64,000 bases of DNA from Lysinibacillus sp. B2A1 (GCA_002973635.1 CP027224.1:1498501-1562500), one strand, 5' to 3'; counted from the first letter of the stretch, positions 27,960 through 37,206 are shown. Notes: generated by a model from the letters alone, not told the origin. Translations and numbers: made by a program.

Positions 27960-28275
27960 CACGTTTGGAAGATTTTATAAGGGCAATCCAAATAGCTGCG
28001 CCATGAATACACAGAGTGGCAATAAATATGAAGAAGCTCTTTGCACTTCCTCCAATATTAAGTTCATCGACTATAATACCACTAAACCAAAGCAGCTGAC
28101 CTGAAATAAGGATAGAGAATCCTGCAAACAGTAGACAAAACCAAATAGGTACATTTTTAAAAAAGACAAACATTAGCAATATCACAGCGAATAGCAATAT
28201 GACCTCAAAAATAGGATCGAGTAGAGAAAACGAATGATTCGTAACAAATTGTTTATAAGTTAATTGTGTTTCCAT
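27928..28275 (-). CDS. small polytopic membrane protein, unknown
   Basis: Start placed at ATG 28275 after a perfect AAGGAGG; the open frame to 28326 lacks an SD. The 115-residue product has four hydrophobic segments and a basic tail. Not recognised. Its 3' end lies within the tkt terminator, so the two genes overlap in the transcribed region. Confidence 0.6.
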   Translation of the reverse strand: METQLTYKQFVTNHSFSLLDPIFEVILLFAVILLMFVFFKNVPIWFCLLFAGFSILISGQLLWFSGIIVDELNIGGSAKSFFIFIATLCIHGAAIWIALIKSSKREKIPQHSEGF

Positions 28276-28396
28276 ACAATTCCTCCTTATATTAAATAGT
28301 AACGATAATAGAAATAGAAGGTTCAATTTTTCTTAAAATTTATATTACCATTATTTTATACAATTAGAGAATATTTTGAAAAAGTGGGGTAGGGAT

Positions 28397-29050
28397 ATGA
28401 AAAACTATAGAGTAGTATTATTTGATTTAGATGGCACCTTGTCTGATCCTAAAATCGGGATAACAAAATCTGTGCAATATGCCTTAGAAAAGATGGCGAT
28501 TATTGAGGAGGATTTGGATAAGCTAGAGACATTTATTGGTCCACCATTGCAAGTATCTCTTGCTGAACAATATGGTATGGATGAGGCACAAATCCATCAA
28601 GCAATTGCTTATTATCGGGAGCGATTTTCAACAAAGGGTATGTATGAAAATAAGCTCTATCCAGATGTAACCCCCTTATTAGCAAATTTGAAGGAGCAAG
28701 GCTATCAATTAGCAGTGGCCACGTCTAAGCCAACCGTTTTTGCGGAACAAATATTAAGCTATTTTAACCTTGAGCATTTTTTTGATCTGGTGGTTGGAAG
28801 TCATTTAGATGGTACGCGATCCGCAAAAGGTGAGATCATTGAGTTTGTTCTAGAAAACTTTAGCGAGGTTCCTCGTCAGCAATTTATTATGATAGGAGAT
28901 CGAAAATATGATATTGCTGGCGCACAAGAAAATCAAATTGATTCGATTGGTGTAACATATGGCTTTGGGTCATGGGAAGAACTACAGAATGCACAAGCAA
29001 CGTATATAGTAAACAGTGTCCCTGAGCTCCAGGCGTTTTTTAGTAAATAA
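28397..29050 (+). CDS. HAD family hydrolase (phosphoglycolate phosphatase-like)
   Basis: Start at ATG 28397. The 217-residue HAD phosphatase has motif I FDLDGTLSDPKIG (about 7-19), motif II ATSKP (about 108), Lys in motif III (SAKGEI, about 145) and motif IV MIGDRKYDIAGA (about 168), plus a helical C1 cap. It resembles the Gph/PpaX group; the exact substrate is unknown. It is immediately followed by the hairpin repeat at 29052. Confidence 0.87.
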   Translation: MKNYRVVLFDLDGTLSDPKIGITKSVQYALEKMAIIEEDLDKLETFIGPPLQVSLAEQYGMDEAQIHQAIAYYRERFSTKGMYENKLYPDVTPLLANLKEQGYQLAVATSKPTVFAEQILSYFNLEHFFDLVVGSHLDGTRSAKGEIIEFVLENFSEVPRQQFIMIGDRKYDIAGAQENQIDSIGVTYGFGSWEELQNAQATYIVNSVPELQAFFSK

Positions 29051-29154
29051 AAAACTGCATTGCTAAAAATGCAGTTTCATGTTGCTGAAATACTATTATG
29101 TCAATGAAATCAAGGTGACAAATTAAAAAGTATAGCTCTTTTTCAAAACGAGGG

Positions 29155-29285
29155 GTTGATCTCCGTTCCGACTGAGTGCTTTCCTGGGGGCGTCCGATGA
29201 GCCGCTTCACTCGCATTGCTCGCTCCAGGGTCTCATCTGTGACGCTGAATCCCCAAGGAGTCACTCAGTCTACACTCCAATCAAC
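29155..29285 (-). repeat. Bacillales GC-rich intergenic repeat, copy A
   Basis: The 131-bp element begins GTTGAT and ends ATCAAC. Its internal segments (CTCCGTTCC, GCTTTCCTGGGGGCG, GAGCCGCTTC, AGGGTCTCATCTGT, ACTCCAAT) match copy B read on the other strand. Such elements are scattered between genes in many Bacillaceae genomes; their function is unknown. Confidence 0.7.
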
Positions 29286-29562
29286 CTTTGCTCATCGTAT
29301 TTTCTTCTGGCAATTCACACAAATATATTGTGATAAATTTGAAGTCTTAGCTATCACTATATTGTGCAAAAATGGAGCTTTGATAACATTTTTCTATGCG
29401 AAAACAGAGGAGTATTTTATGTAAAGTTACAAAGTAGTTTGTTTTCCGCATAAAATGTAGGTTAACATCTGTAGAATTGTACCAATATTCTATCCATTTA
29501 ATGATGGTGAGTAATATGCTACTTTTGAGGGAAGAAAATATTTAAAGTTCTACACTATTGCT

Positions 29563-29689
29563 GATTGGAGTGCAAGGCTACTCGACTCCCGTGGGATAGC
29601 GAGACAGACGAGACCCTGCACGGAGCGTCAGCGCAGGAAGCGGCTCGTCGCTCGCCCACAGGAAAGCGAGTAGCCTGGAACGGAAATCA
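29563..29689 (+). repeat. Bacillales GC-rich intergenic repeat, copy B
   Basis: The 127-bp element runs from GATTGGAG to GAACGGAAATCAC, with GTGGGATAGCGAGACAG, GAGACCCTGCA, GGAAGCGGCTCGTCG and GGAAAGCGAG in between. It is an inverted copy of the element at 29155-29285 with many base differences, so the pair is old or came from separate insertions. Confidence 0.72.
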
Positions 29690-29806
29690 CCTTCATTTTG
29701 ACTAAATATTCACAAAGAGTCCCTTGACTATTTAATTTTTCAACACTATGAAACTGCATTGCTAAAAATGCAGTTTCGTAAAGTTGAAATGGATGATTGA
29801 ACAATG

Positions 29807-30439
29807 TTACTTTGCCAGCCCATTTTGGAAGGCATAGACAACTGCCTGTGTGCGATCTTGGACATCAAGCTTTGCCAAAATATTGCTGACATGTGTTTTT
29901 ACAGTTTTTAAGGCAATATATAAGTCATCCGCAATTTCCTGATTCGCCTTACCTTGAGCCATTAACAGCAGCACTTCCATCTCACGGTCTGTTAATTGCT
30001 CATAAAGTGGGGTGCTGTTGCCATGGCGCATACGGTGCATCATTTTGGATGTCACCTCGGGCTCTAAAACCGTTTCGCCACCCATTGTTTTGCGAATAGC
30101 GTCCGCAATCTGCTTTGCATTTGATGTTTTTAAAATATAGCTGACTGCACCTGCCTCAAGTGCAGGATAGACTTTGTCATCGTCTAAAAAACTTGTGACC
30201 ATCATTATTTTTGCCTCTGGCCATGCCGTTAAAATTTCAGCTGTTGCTTCAGCCCCTGTCATAATTGGCATAACATTGTCCATTAAAATAATATCGGGAC
30301 GAAGGGCGAGGGCACGCTCAACCGCCACTTTGCCATTTTCTGCTTCACCTACAACTGTTATGTCTGGCTGTGCTGACAAGTAGGCAGAAACACCGATCCG
30401 CACCATTTCATGGTCATCCACTATTAACACTTGAATCAT
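29807..30439 (-). CDS. liaR: response regulator LiaR
   Basis: A 210-residue NarL/LuxR-type regulator. The receiver domain has DDHEM (8-12), the phospho-Asp in IILMDNVMP (about 54) and Lys in YILKTS (about 104). The DNA-binding HTH is [35 protein letters not shown] (about 148-182). It overlaps liaS by 26 bp. It should activate the liaI promoter upon cell-wall antibiotic stress. Confidence 0.93.
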   Translation of the reverse strand: MIQVLIVDDHEMVRIGVSAYLSAQPDITVVGEAENGKVAVERALALRPDIILMDNVMPIMTGAEATAEILTAWPEAKIMMVTSFLDDDKVYPALEAGAVSYILKTSNAKQIADAIRKTMGGETVLEPEVTSKMMHRMRHGNSTPLYEQLTDREMEVLLLMAQGKANQEIADDLYIALKTVKTHVSNILAKLDVQDRTQAVVYAFQNGLAK

Positions 30440-31451
30440 TTACTTCGACCTCCTTTTGTAGTGGAATTTTCACCTCTACAATTGTACCTTCTCCAGGCAC
30501 TGACACAATTTTGTACGTACAGCCAATCTCCACTGCTCGTTCGGCAATATTTTGCAAGCCATAGGAAGTGGATTTATCCGCTTCAACATCAAAGCCAAGA
30601 CCATTATCCTGAATGCGTAAAATAGCTAAACCATCTCGGGCAACAAGCAGTAACTCGACCTCGCTCGCCTTTGCATGGCGCAGCGTATTGGATAGTGCCT
30701 CCTGAGCAATACGGAATAAATGGTCCTCCTCTGCTTTCGATAAAGACATTTCCTCCAGCTCATATTCAATATGAAAAAATACTTTCTGCTGAAGCTCGAT
30801 AATTAGCTCCTCTAGACCTTGTGCAAGTGTTTTATTATGCAATGCAACAGGGCGTAAATGTAATAATAATGCTCGCATTTCTAGCTGTGCCTGTTGAACA
30901 ATTTTTTCGACCTGCTTTAAGCTTGTGGCATTTTCATTGTTCTCCGTTAATGCGGACAATAGCATAGAGGCTGCAAATAATTGTTGTGAAACAGAATCAT
31001 GTAGTTCTCTGGCAAGGCGCTGACGTTCAGCAATAATGCGTTCCTGTATAATTTTATCATTTGCTTCTGCTCGTTCATTCGATAATCGCTGCAAGCTTTT
31101 TCGTTGGGTATCGATTAATTCACTTGTTTGCACGATTGCTTTTTTCAGCGGTTTCGGCAAAGGTTGCTTTTTAGGTAAGATAAAATCTGGTTCAATTAAT
31201 TGTTTGACGATGTGCGTTGCCTGAGCTTCTCTAGCACGAGCTGTCATACTAATCCAGCTTGCTATTAGTAGACTAAGACCAAAAATGCTGAGAAGTATTA
31301 TTCCGCCTAATGGCATATTGCCATATTGTTGCTGCCAAAGAGGTTCCCAGGTCTTCTCCTTTGGTTCACCCCAGACAGCTACGAGGAGACCAAAAGCAGC
31401 ACTCGTTAAAATGAAAAATAGCGTAAAGATTCTTGAGATAAAAGCAATCAT
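30414..31451 (-). CDS. liaS: sensor histidine kinase LiaS
   Basis: A 345-residue HisKA_3 kinase with two N-terminal membrane helices (about 5-27 and 48-68) and only a very short outside loop, typical of intramembrane-sensing kinases. The phospho-His is in [16 protein letters not shown] (about 150), and the ATP-binding domain has DNGLGF and GYGLQNI-like GLQNIAERA. It overlaps liaF by 4 bp. Confidence 0.93.
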   Translation of the reverse strand: MIAFISRIFTLFFILTSAAFGLLVAVWGEPKEKTWEPLWQQQYGNMPLGGIILLSIFGLSLLIASWISMTARAREAQATHIVKQLIEPDFILPKKQPLPKPLKKAIVQTSELIDTQRKSLQRLSNERAEANDKIIQERIIAERQRLARELHDSVSQQLFAASMLLSALTENNENATSLKQVEKIVQQAQLEMRALLLHLRPVALHNKTLAQGLEELIIELQQKVFFHIEYELEEMSLSKAEEDHLFRIAQEALSNTLRHAKASEVELLLVARDGLAILRIQDNGLGFDVEADKSTSYGLQNIAERAVEIGCTYKIVSVPGEGTIVEVKIPLQKEVEVNDSSVNSG

Positions 31452-32131
31452 TTACGTAGCACCTCCAAGTCTCCAAGCCATGTTGCAACGTGTATAACAA
31501 GTGTACGCTTTGCATCTTCAGGGTTGCCATCTGAGAAGCTTACACTTTCATTCAGTAAGCGTTGCGGTCCAATATTTAAGCAAGTTATTTCGCCAAATAG
31601 GGTTGTATAGTGTAAACGGAATGGAATTTCATAAGGTATATAAATTTGCACCTTACCAATGCCTTGACGAATCGTAATTATACTTGTGCCAGCAGGTAAA
31701 ATGGTTTGTGTTGTATCTATTGTAATATCACCAGCGAGCCTTTGAATTTGTACATCTTGCCATTTATAGGCATCTATAGGTGCAGGCATCGTACCGAATA
31801 CATCATTTTTTGTAGCAGGAAGCTTTTCAAATAGCTCAGAGCCAACCACCTTTGCTTCATTTTCTCTTTGTAAATATTGATAAAGCATGTAGAGTAGTAT
31901 GATAACAATAAACAGGCGCAGGCTCCACATCGTAAAGAGGGCTATGGCAATGAAGAAAATTCCTGTCCATTTAAAGAAACGATTTTTTTTCGAGAAACTT
32001 AAGTAAAGAAGTCCTGCTCCAATCAATAGACTAAAGGCGCCGCCATTATTAAAAATTGTAAGCTCTACAAAAACGAGTAAAAAGAAGCTTAGTACCCAAA
32101 ATGTAAGCTTATTGGTTGTGAAATTTTGCAA
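31448..32131 (-). CDS. liaF: LiaF, inhibitor of the LiaSR system
   Basis: Start chosen at TTG 32131 because GAAGGGTG lies 6 nt before it; GTG 32140 is inside that SD. The product is about 227 residues. It has four hydrophobic segments in the first 90 residues and a C-terminal cell-wall-active antibiotic response domain (GDITIDTTQTILPAGTSIITIRQGIGKVQIYIP, about 135-165). LiaF keeps LiaS silent without stress. Confidence 0.9.
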   Translation of the reverse strand: MQNFTTNKLTFWVLSFFLLVFVELTIFNNGGAFSLLIGAGLLYLSFSKKNRFFKWTGIFFIAIALFTMWSLRLFIVIILLYMLYQYLQRENEAKVVGSELFEKLPATKNDVFGTMPAPIDAYKWQDVQIQRLAGDITIDTTQTILPAGTSIITIRQGIGKVQIYIPYEIPFRLHYTTLFGEITCLNIGPQRLLNESVSFSDGNPEDAKRTLVIHVATWLGDLEVLRK

Positions 32132-32194
32132 GAGGGTCACCCTTCTTTCTAGATATTGATGAGAGAAGCCGAACTTCTCTAAAAGATCAAAGTT

Positions 32195-33307
32195 TTATTT
32201 TTCAAGCATGTTTTTTATTGTGTCATTTATGATGGAGGCATCGAGCTCATTCGGATAATGAGCAGAGTGCTCCAATGTGATAAATTCCTTACCATTTGGT
32301 GTATCTAAAAGCTCGTAATATTGTTTTGCCAATTCATAATTTGCCTGTTTGTCATATTTACCATGAATAATGTAAACAGGAACGTCTATACTTTTTACAG
32401 TATCAAAAAAATTTGTTCGGATAATTTCTTCTTTTAATGACTTGCTTTTAACAAGGCTAAATTGAGGCCCGGAAATAAAAGCTTTATATAAATCCCATAA
32501 AGAATAATCTGGTGAAGTAAAAGCGCCTTTTATTAAACCAAAAAGATTAACCTTTTCTATCGTTTCATCAAAATAATTCATTCCTTTATATTGATTAATC
32601 AGGTCACTAAATCGATCCTCGTCCTCCTCTAGATAAGGTCCCTTTCCTATATCCTCCAAAATGCTCAGTGTTTTCTCATCATCATTTTCTTGTGCCTTAA
32701 ATTTTAACCAGCTATAACCGAGTTCCTGTCCTTTAATAATATCAGTTATTTGAGCAATACCTAAATAGGCGTGGAATTTTTCAGGATACTTAGCCACTAA
32801 TTGAGTACCAATAATCGTACCGAAGGATTGACCAATGACAAAGACTTTTTCCTGCTGATAATGCTCTCTAATATAATCAACGATGCGATTAGCATCTTCT
32901 GTAAATTGAGATAGATTCATAGTATCAATCGATAGCTCCTTGTTAAAGCTTTTACCTGAACCTCTTTGGTCATAATAGACTGCGACACAATTCTCAGTTA
33001 TTTCTGGATACAATGTTCGAGCACTTACACCATAAGGAAACGGAGAACCCGGTCCGCCATGAAGAAATAAACAAAAGGGCTTCTCCTTATCTTGCCCTTC
33101 CACTAAGATAAACTGTTTCTCTCCATTGACCACTATTTCTTTTAGCTCACTTATACCACCATTTTTAATAATTTCAGCACTTTTTTGGTGAATGTGCTGT
33201 TGTACAACCAAACGATAACCGAATAATATGAGTGCAAATAATAGAAGTATAATAAAAGCAAAAAGACATATTTTAATCATATGACTAAACCACTTTCTTT
33301 TTTTCAT
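32195..33307 (-). CDS. membrane-anchored alpha/beta hydrolase (proline iminopeptidase-like)
   Basis: A 370-residue protein with one N-terminal membrane helix (about 10-32) and an outside alpha/beta-hydrolase domain. It has the oxyanion HGGPGSPFP (about 83), YYDQRGSGKS, the nucleophile Ser in GQSFGT (about 163) and the catalytic His in LEHSAHYPNE (about 350). This is the peptidase S33 pattern. It lies between liaH and liaF where other species have liaG, so it may take part in the envelope stress response; its substrate is unknown. Confidence 0.82.
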   Translation of the reverse strand: MKKRKWFSHMIKICLFAFIILLLFALILFGYRLVVQQHIHQKSAEIIKNGGISELKEIVVNGEKQFILVEGQDKEKPFCLFLHGGPGSPFPYGVSARTLYPEITENCVAVYYDQRGSGKSFNKELSIDTMNLSQFTEDANRIVDYIREHYQQEKVFVIGQSFGTIIGTQLVAKYPEKFHAYLGIAQITDIIKGQELGYSWLKFKAQENDDEKTLSILEDIGKGPYLEEDEDRFSDLINQYKGMNYFDETIEKVNLFGLIKGAFTSPDYSLWDLYKAFISGPQFSLVKSKSLKEEIIRTNFFDTVKSIDVPVYIIHGKYDKQANYELAKQYYELLDTPNGKEFITLEHSAHYPNELDASIINDTIKNMLEK

Positions 33308-33387
33308 TATGAATATTCCTTTATCTCGTAATTCAGAGGTAACAATGCTGTGACAACCTCTGACTTTGCCTTATTAGTTTTTCTTCA

Positions 33388-33430
33388 AAGAAATGGGATG
33401 CTTCCTAATAGAGGCATCCCTTATTTCTTT
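33388..33430. terminator. hairpin after liaH
   Basis: Arms AAAGAAATGGGATGC and GCATCCCTTATTTCTTT pair with one bulge. No strong T run follows on either strand, so it may be only a partial terminator between liaIH and the downstream genes. Confidence 0.5.
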
Positions 33431-33443
33431 ATATTATAACATG

Positions 33444-34082
33444 TTATTTATTTTCGATTAGTAGCGGTGCATTTTCTTCCGCTGCTTTTTTTTCTAATTG
33501 GGCAAGACGAGCCTCAAAAGTAGTAACTTCATGGTCTTTGTCAATTTGGTGAGCAAGCTTATCGATATAAGCTTCTAAATCCTCAAAGTTCGTTTTATTG
33601 TTTTTGGCCAGCATACCATCCATTTGATGATGTGCACGTGTTACGTTTTCTTTGCCCATCAACTGTAATTGACGAACTTTCATATCTTTAATTTTGTGCT
33701 TCATTGTTTCAAATTTACGCTCAAGCTCGAAGTACTCACGTGTGCTTGCTTCAATACTAGCTTGTAATGTGTTGTTTCTTGCTGTGTAAGCCGCAACCTC
33801 ATCTGTCGCAAAATCGATTAAATCCTGTTCACCACTAGTAGTAGCCAATTTTAGTTGAGCTTCACGTTTAACGAGTAGCTCAGTGTTTTGATTCAGCTCC
33901 TGCTCCAATTTTTCCTTTAGCTGACCTTGGCGCTCTAACAAAGTTCCTGTTTGCTCAGTTTGTTTTTCTGCCTCGCGAATATATTGATTTAGCATGGCAA
34001 TTGGATTTTTTTGTTCCTTTTTATCAAATACCTGATGTAAGTCTGCCTCTATTGTATATTTAAAGCGTTGGAATAAGTTCAT
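33444..34082 (-). CDS. liaH: PspA/IM30 family protein LiaH
   Basis: A 212-residue protein that is almost all coiled coil, with the family opening NLFQRFKYTIEADLHQVFDKKEQKNP, the MLNQYIREAEKQ segment and the MKVRQLQLMGKENVTRAHHQM stretch. PspA/LiaH oligomers protect damaged membranes. SD AGGAGAG. It follows the LiaI-like gene by 15 bp. Confidence 0.92.
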   Translation of the reverse strand: MNLFQRFKYTIEADLHQVFDKKEQKNPIAMLNQYIREAEKQTEQTGTLLERQGQLKEKLEQELNQNTELLVKREAQLKLATTSGEQDLIDFATDEVAAYTARNNTLQASIEASTREYFELERKFETMKHKIKDMKVRQLQLMGKENVTRAHHQMDGMLAKNNKTNFEDLEAYIDKLAHQIDKDHEVTTFEARLAQLEKKAAEENAPLLIENK

Positions 34083-34097
34083 ATAATTTCTCTCCTT

Positions 34098-34451
34098 TTA
34101 TTTTGTTAAGTTTGACCATTCTTTTTCAAAGTTTGTAAACGGATCTGCTTCTTTTGCTTCAATTGTTGGAATTTTAACATCTTCGTTATTCCATTTTTTA
34201 TAGATGACGTAGATGATAGCGATTGCCGCTAATCCAATCATTGCCGGGATATTAGATAGGGCTGAAAGAACACCAATCAGACCCACTGTGAACCAAATGA
34301 TTTTGCCGAATGTTGATTTGCTTGCAATGTAGAAGTGCATACCAAGTGCTACAAATAACCCCGAAAATAGTAACCCTGCTAGTGGTCCGATTAAGGCAAG
34401 TGCTACACATGCTGCAATGATGCCTCCTGTTAATAGAAGAAATTTTTTCAT
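34098..34451 (-). CDS. LiaI-like membrane protein (lmo0954 type)
   Basis: A 117-residue protein with four hydrophobic segments and a charged C-terminal tail ending in DPFTNFEKEWSNLTK. It matches the lmo0954-type membrane proteins that recruit PspA/LiaH. SD AAAGGAG. It is first in the operon, behind a promoter with a weak -35, as expected for a LiaR-activated gene. Confidence 0.78.
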   Translation of the reverse strand: MKKFLLLTGGIIAACVALALIGPLAGLLFSGLFVALGMHFYIASKSTFGKIIWFTVGLIGVLSALSNIPAMIGLAAIAIIYVIYKKWNNEDVKIPTIEAKEADPFTNFEKEWSNLTK

Positions 34452-34480
34452 ATGTTTTAGCTCCTTTCGTTTGTACCTTT

Positions 34481-34509
34481 ATAGTACCTTTCGTAAAGCA
34501 TTTCTAAAA
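34481..34509 (-). promoter_or_regulatory. probable LiaR-activated promoter
   Basis: On the minus strand TACTAT (34481-34486) has TTTTAG (34504-34509) 17 bp upstream, a poor -35. GTCCGTTTTAGAAATGC and TTTACGAAAGG around it could hold the LiaR site, but I cannot fix the box. Confidence 0.4.
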
Positions 34510-34703
34510 CGGACTGGATATTGATTTTACTCTAGGTCTTGAGGCTGAGGACAATCTAAGCGATTGCTATAAAGGCTTTTATAATCAATGATTGCGTAAT
34601 AAATGAGCTAGTTTTACAAGCACTTGGCCACTTATTCATGCTTAAAAATCCTTCATTCTTTGTTCTGTCATAATGTCATTGATAGGTCCGAAACTAGAAG
34701 GTT

Positions 34704-34770
34704 TTCGACAAAAATAGAAGATGAATACCTCCTTCGTTTGACAAATTAAGGAGGTAGCTTGAGCTATACT
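34704..34770 (+). promoter_or_regulatory. Spo0A-type sirA promoter with two 0A boxes
   Basis: Two minus-strand 0A boxes, TTTGTCGAA (34704-34712) and TTTGTCAAA (34737-34745), are spaced exactly 33 bp apart. The second overlaps TTGACA (34738-34743). The -10 TATACT (34765-34770) is 21 bp further, the long spacing known for spoIIG-class promoters activated by Spo0A-P. Confidence 0.8.
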
Positions 34771-34804
34771 TATGAAAAAGATACTGAACGAAGGAGGATT
34801 TCTG

Positions 34805-35230
34805 GTGAGAACCTATTCCATATATAAAATAAAAGAAGAGCATTTAACGTTTATTTTCGGTAGAGAGCGAAAGTTATTAGAGATGATGCAGGGCTGTGAA
34901 GATGCTAACGAGAAATCCTTAAAAGAGCTAGCCTATATATGTGAATCTGTTCGTTTCGATGAGATTGCCGCGATGCTTGAGGCGCAGCTAGATTCAAAAT
35001 ATGCACATTTAGAAAGGACTCGTAATGCTTTATTTTTAGAACATCCAATTAAGGGAAAAATGGCCATCTATTTGGTGGAAAGAAAAATTTGTGTCTATTG
35101 TGAAGGGTCAAGAATGCTTGATTTAGATCTATTCCAGATGCTTGCGAAGATGAGTGAGCGTTTTATTGCTTTCAATAAACAAGATAATGAGTGTGGATGG
35201 TTAAAGCCCATGAAGTATACAATGCACTAG
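34805..35230 (+). CDS. sirA: sporulation inhibitor of replication SirA
   Basis: Start at GTG 34805, seven nt after AAGGAGG; an ATG at 34772 is upstream of the predicted transcript start. The 141-residue product has RTYSIYKIKEEHLTFIFGRERKLLEMM at the start and GWLKPMK at the end, as in SirA (YneE) of B. subtilis. SirA binds DnaA domain I to block replication on entry into sporulation. Position between tkt and yneF agrees. Confidence 0.88.
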   Translation: MRTYSIYKIKEEHLTFIFGRERKLLEMMQGCEDANEKSLKELAYICESVRFDEIAAMLEAQLDSKYAHLERTRNALFLEHPIKGKMAIYLVERKICVYCEGSRMLDLDLFQMLAKMSERFIAFNKQDNECGWLKPMKYTMH

Positions 35231-35327
35231 TAAAATTCGCTACAATATATAGTAACACGCTACTATTTGTTGTATAATGGTGCGTGGAGAGTTTTTTCTC
35301 GGTATATTGTAGTGGAGGAGGTTGGTT

Positions 35328-35549
35328 ATGTTGCCTACATGGGGCTGGATTATTATCGTAATTATTGCGTTAGCAGCGGGCGCGGCACTTGGTTTCTATT
35401 TCGCTCGTCAAGCTATGATGAAATATTTAAAAGAAAACCCACCAATTAATGAACAAATGATTCGTATGATGATGGCACAAATGGGTCGTACGCCGTCTGA
35501 AAAGCAAGTACGTCAAATGATGGCACAAATGAATAAGTTCCAAAAATAA
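35328..35549 (+). CDS. yneF: UPF0154 membrane protein YneF
   Basis: A 73-residue protein with one N-terminal membrane helix (about 4-24) and a charged, Met-rich tail containing PPINEQMIRMMMAQMGRTPS. Family UPF0154, function unknown. Start at ATG 35328 after GGAGGAGG. Conserved neighbour of sirA. Confidence 0.92.
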   Translation: MLPTWGWIIIVIIALAAGAALGFYFARQAMMKYLKENPPINEQMIRMMMAQMGRTPSEKQVRQMMAQMNKFQK

Positions 35550-35566
35550 TTGGGATTTTTTAAGAG

Positions 35567-35597
35567 CAACTAGTCCAAGCCTGGCTAGTTGTTTTTT
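35567..35597 (+). terminator. intrinsic terminator after yneF
   Basis: Arms CAACTAG and CTAGTTG with an 11-nt loop, followed by T6. Confidence 0.82.
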
Positions 35598-35720
35598 CAT
35601 TATAGTGCCCCTTAAAGAGACTCTTAATTGCCATATATTTTATATAATTCTTAAAAATCATACAATTCTATCGGAAAACTCGTTATAATGGACTTAATCT
35701 ATTTAAAGGAGTTGTGTGCA

Positions 35721-36191
35721 TTGCAGAAAGAAAAAACAAATGTTGAGAGCTTTGATTTAGATCATACGAAGGTGAAAGCACCCTATGTTCGCTTAGCTGG
35801 TGTAAAATCAGGAAAAAATGGCGACGAAGTATATAAATACGATATTCGCTTTAAGCAGCCTAATAAAGAGCATATGGAAATGCCTGCATTACATTCCTTA
35901 GAGCATTTATCGGCTGACATTATCCGCAATTATTCAGATCAAATTGTTGATTTTAGTCCAATGGGCTGTCAAACAGGTTTCTATGTATCATTGATTAATC
36001 ATAATGATTATGAGGATTTATTAGATATTTTAGAGAAGACATTTACGGATGTAACAAAGGCTACTGCGGTTCCTGCCTGTAATGAGGTGCAGTGTGGCTG
36101 GGCAGCGAGCCATAGCTTAGAAGGAGCACAAGTATTAGCTAAAGAGTTTTTAGCAAAACGTGATGAATGGCATATCGTTTTTGCTGAATAA
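35721..36191 (+). CDS. luxS: S-ribosylhomocysteine lyase LuxS
   Basis: Start placed at TTG 35721 after AAAGGAG; the ATG at 35688 lies in the -10 box TATAAT. The 156-residue enzyme splits S-ribosylhomocysteine into homocysteine and the precursor of autoinducer 2. The metal site HSLEH (about 56-60) and the Cys in NEVQCGWA (about 126), plus [10 protein letters not shown] (about 80), are intact. It ends at a bidirectional terminator. Confidence 0.93.
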   Translation: MQKEKTNVESFDLDHTKVKAPYVRLAGVKSGKNGDEVYKYDIRFKQPNKEHMEMPALHSLEHLSADIIRNYSDQIVDFSPMGCQTGFYVSLINHNDYEDLLDILEKTFTDVTKATAVPACNEVQCGWAASHSLEGAQVLAKEFLAKRDEWHIVFAE

Positions 36192-36198
36192 AAAATAA

Positions 36199-36229
36199 AC
36201 CTTGCGTGAAATATATGCGCAAGGTTTTC
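36199..36229. terminator. bidirectional terminator luxS / hydrolase
   Basis: Arms ACCTTGCG and CGCAAGGT (36199-36225), A-rich before and TTTT after. Confidence 0.75.
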
Positions 36230-36234
36230 CATTT

Positions 36235-37206
36235 TTAAAAATGAAATGGGATAACATTTGAGGAGGAAGATTCACGATTAATTTTTTGATAGATAAAATT
36301 TTCTAAAAAGTCATGAATTAAATCTTCATATTCAGCCATATTTTCATTAAAGGATTGAGCATGAGCTCCTGTATCAAATAGCTTTAATTTCCTAGGACCG
36401 GTCTTTTTATTGTATAAGTCCAGTGACATAGATGCAGGAATAAATGTATCAGGAATACTATGGATAAAGAGTACTGGCTTTTCAATATTTGTGACTGCTT
36501 CAGCTGGTGTCACACTTTTAAAGGAATAGCCGTCACGCAATCGAATAAAAAAATCTGCAAAACGAATGGGAATAATAGAGCCGTATTTAAATTCTGTTTT
36601 TGCAATTTGTCGAAGGAGCATGGAAAAATCAGAAAAGGCACAATCCGAAATATAAAAATCAGCACCATCCTCTACGGTTCCTGCATAAAGGAGCATTGTT
36701 GCAGCACCCATTGATTCACCATGAATACCAAGAATAGCATGTTCTCCAATCATCGCCTTGACTGTTTTCACTACGGCATCCAAGTCATTTTTCTCATAAT
36801 AGCCATAGCTAGTCGTTTTGCCACCAGATTCCCCATGGCGACGATGATCAAAAATGACAGAATTGTATCCTAGTCGTTCAAAAAGTCGAGCATATTTGAC
36901 AGAGTTGATTTTGTTTTCTGTTACGCCATGGCAAATAATGATAGTATTATTAGTTTCTAAAGGCTGAAACATAATACCCCGAATCGTATAACCATTAGGA
37001 GAATCGATATTTAATTCACATTTTAGATTTTTATTGTACCAAGCCTCGTCAAAGCGTTTAGCTGTAGTTTCCCGTTCACGAACAAACTCAGGGTCCTTTT
37101 GTTGAATGTACATCAATTTATTTGAAAGCGCAAAGCCGAACAGTCCTGTTGCAGCAGCGGCAAGCGTCGTCGTAATACCTGACAATAAAAGCATTTTCTT
37201 CTTCAT
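36235..37206 (-). CDS. membrane-anchored alpha/beta hydrolase
   Basis: Start at ATG 37206 after GGAGGTG. The 323-residue product has an N-terminal signal-anchor (about 5-25) and a serine hydrolase domain: IIICHGVTENK (about 90), HGESMGAAT with the nucleophile Ser (about 164), the Asp in IHSIPDTFIP (about 252) and the His in TGAHAQSF (about 283). It resembles the YqkD group; substrate unknown. It converges on luxS. Confidence 0.85.
   Translation of the reverse strand: MKKKMLLLSGITTTLAAAATGLFGFALSNKLMYIQQKDPEFVRERETTAKRFDEAWYNKNLKCELNIDSPNGYTIRGIMFQPLETNNTIIICHGVTENKINSVKYARLFERLGYNSVIFDHRRHGESGGKTTSYGYYEKNDLDAVVKTVKAMIGEHAILGIHGESMGAATMLLYAGTVEDGADFYISDCAFSDFSMLLRQIAKTEFKYGSIIPIRFADFFIRLRDGYSFKSVTPAEAVTNIEKPVLFIHSIPDTFIPASMSLDLYNKKTGPRKLKLFDTGAHAQSFNENMAEYEDLIHDFLENFIYQKINRESSSSNVIPFHF

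Larger units (their letters stand above)
29052..29776. repeat. symmetrical repeat block between convergent genes
   Basis: This gene-free gap of about 750 bp has four parts. An identical 26-nt hairpin (arms AAACTGCATT/AATGCAGTTT, loop GCTAAA) lies at each end (29052-29077 and 29751-29776). Inside are two inverted, GC-rich copies of one family of intergenic repeat (29155-29285 and 29563-29689) around about 275 bp of AT-rich unique DNA. The hairpins probably end transcription of the HAD gene and of liaR. No convincing gene lies within. Confidence 0.75.

Noticed and set aside
29176..29424. Open frame of 82 codons in the HAD-liaR gap
   Set aside because: It runs through repeat copy A, has no ribosome site and no protein-like composition.
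29563..29689. GC-rich stretch as a tRNA or structured RNA
   Set aside because: No cloverleaf or T-loop; it is an inverted copy of the element at 29155-29285.
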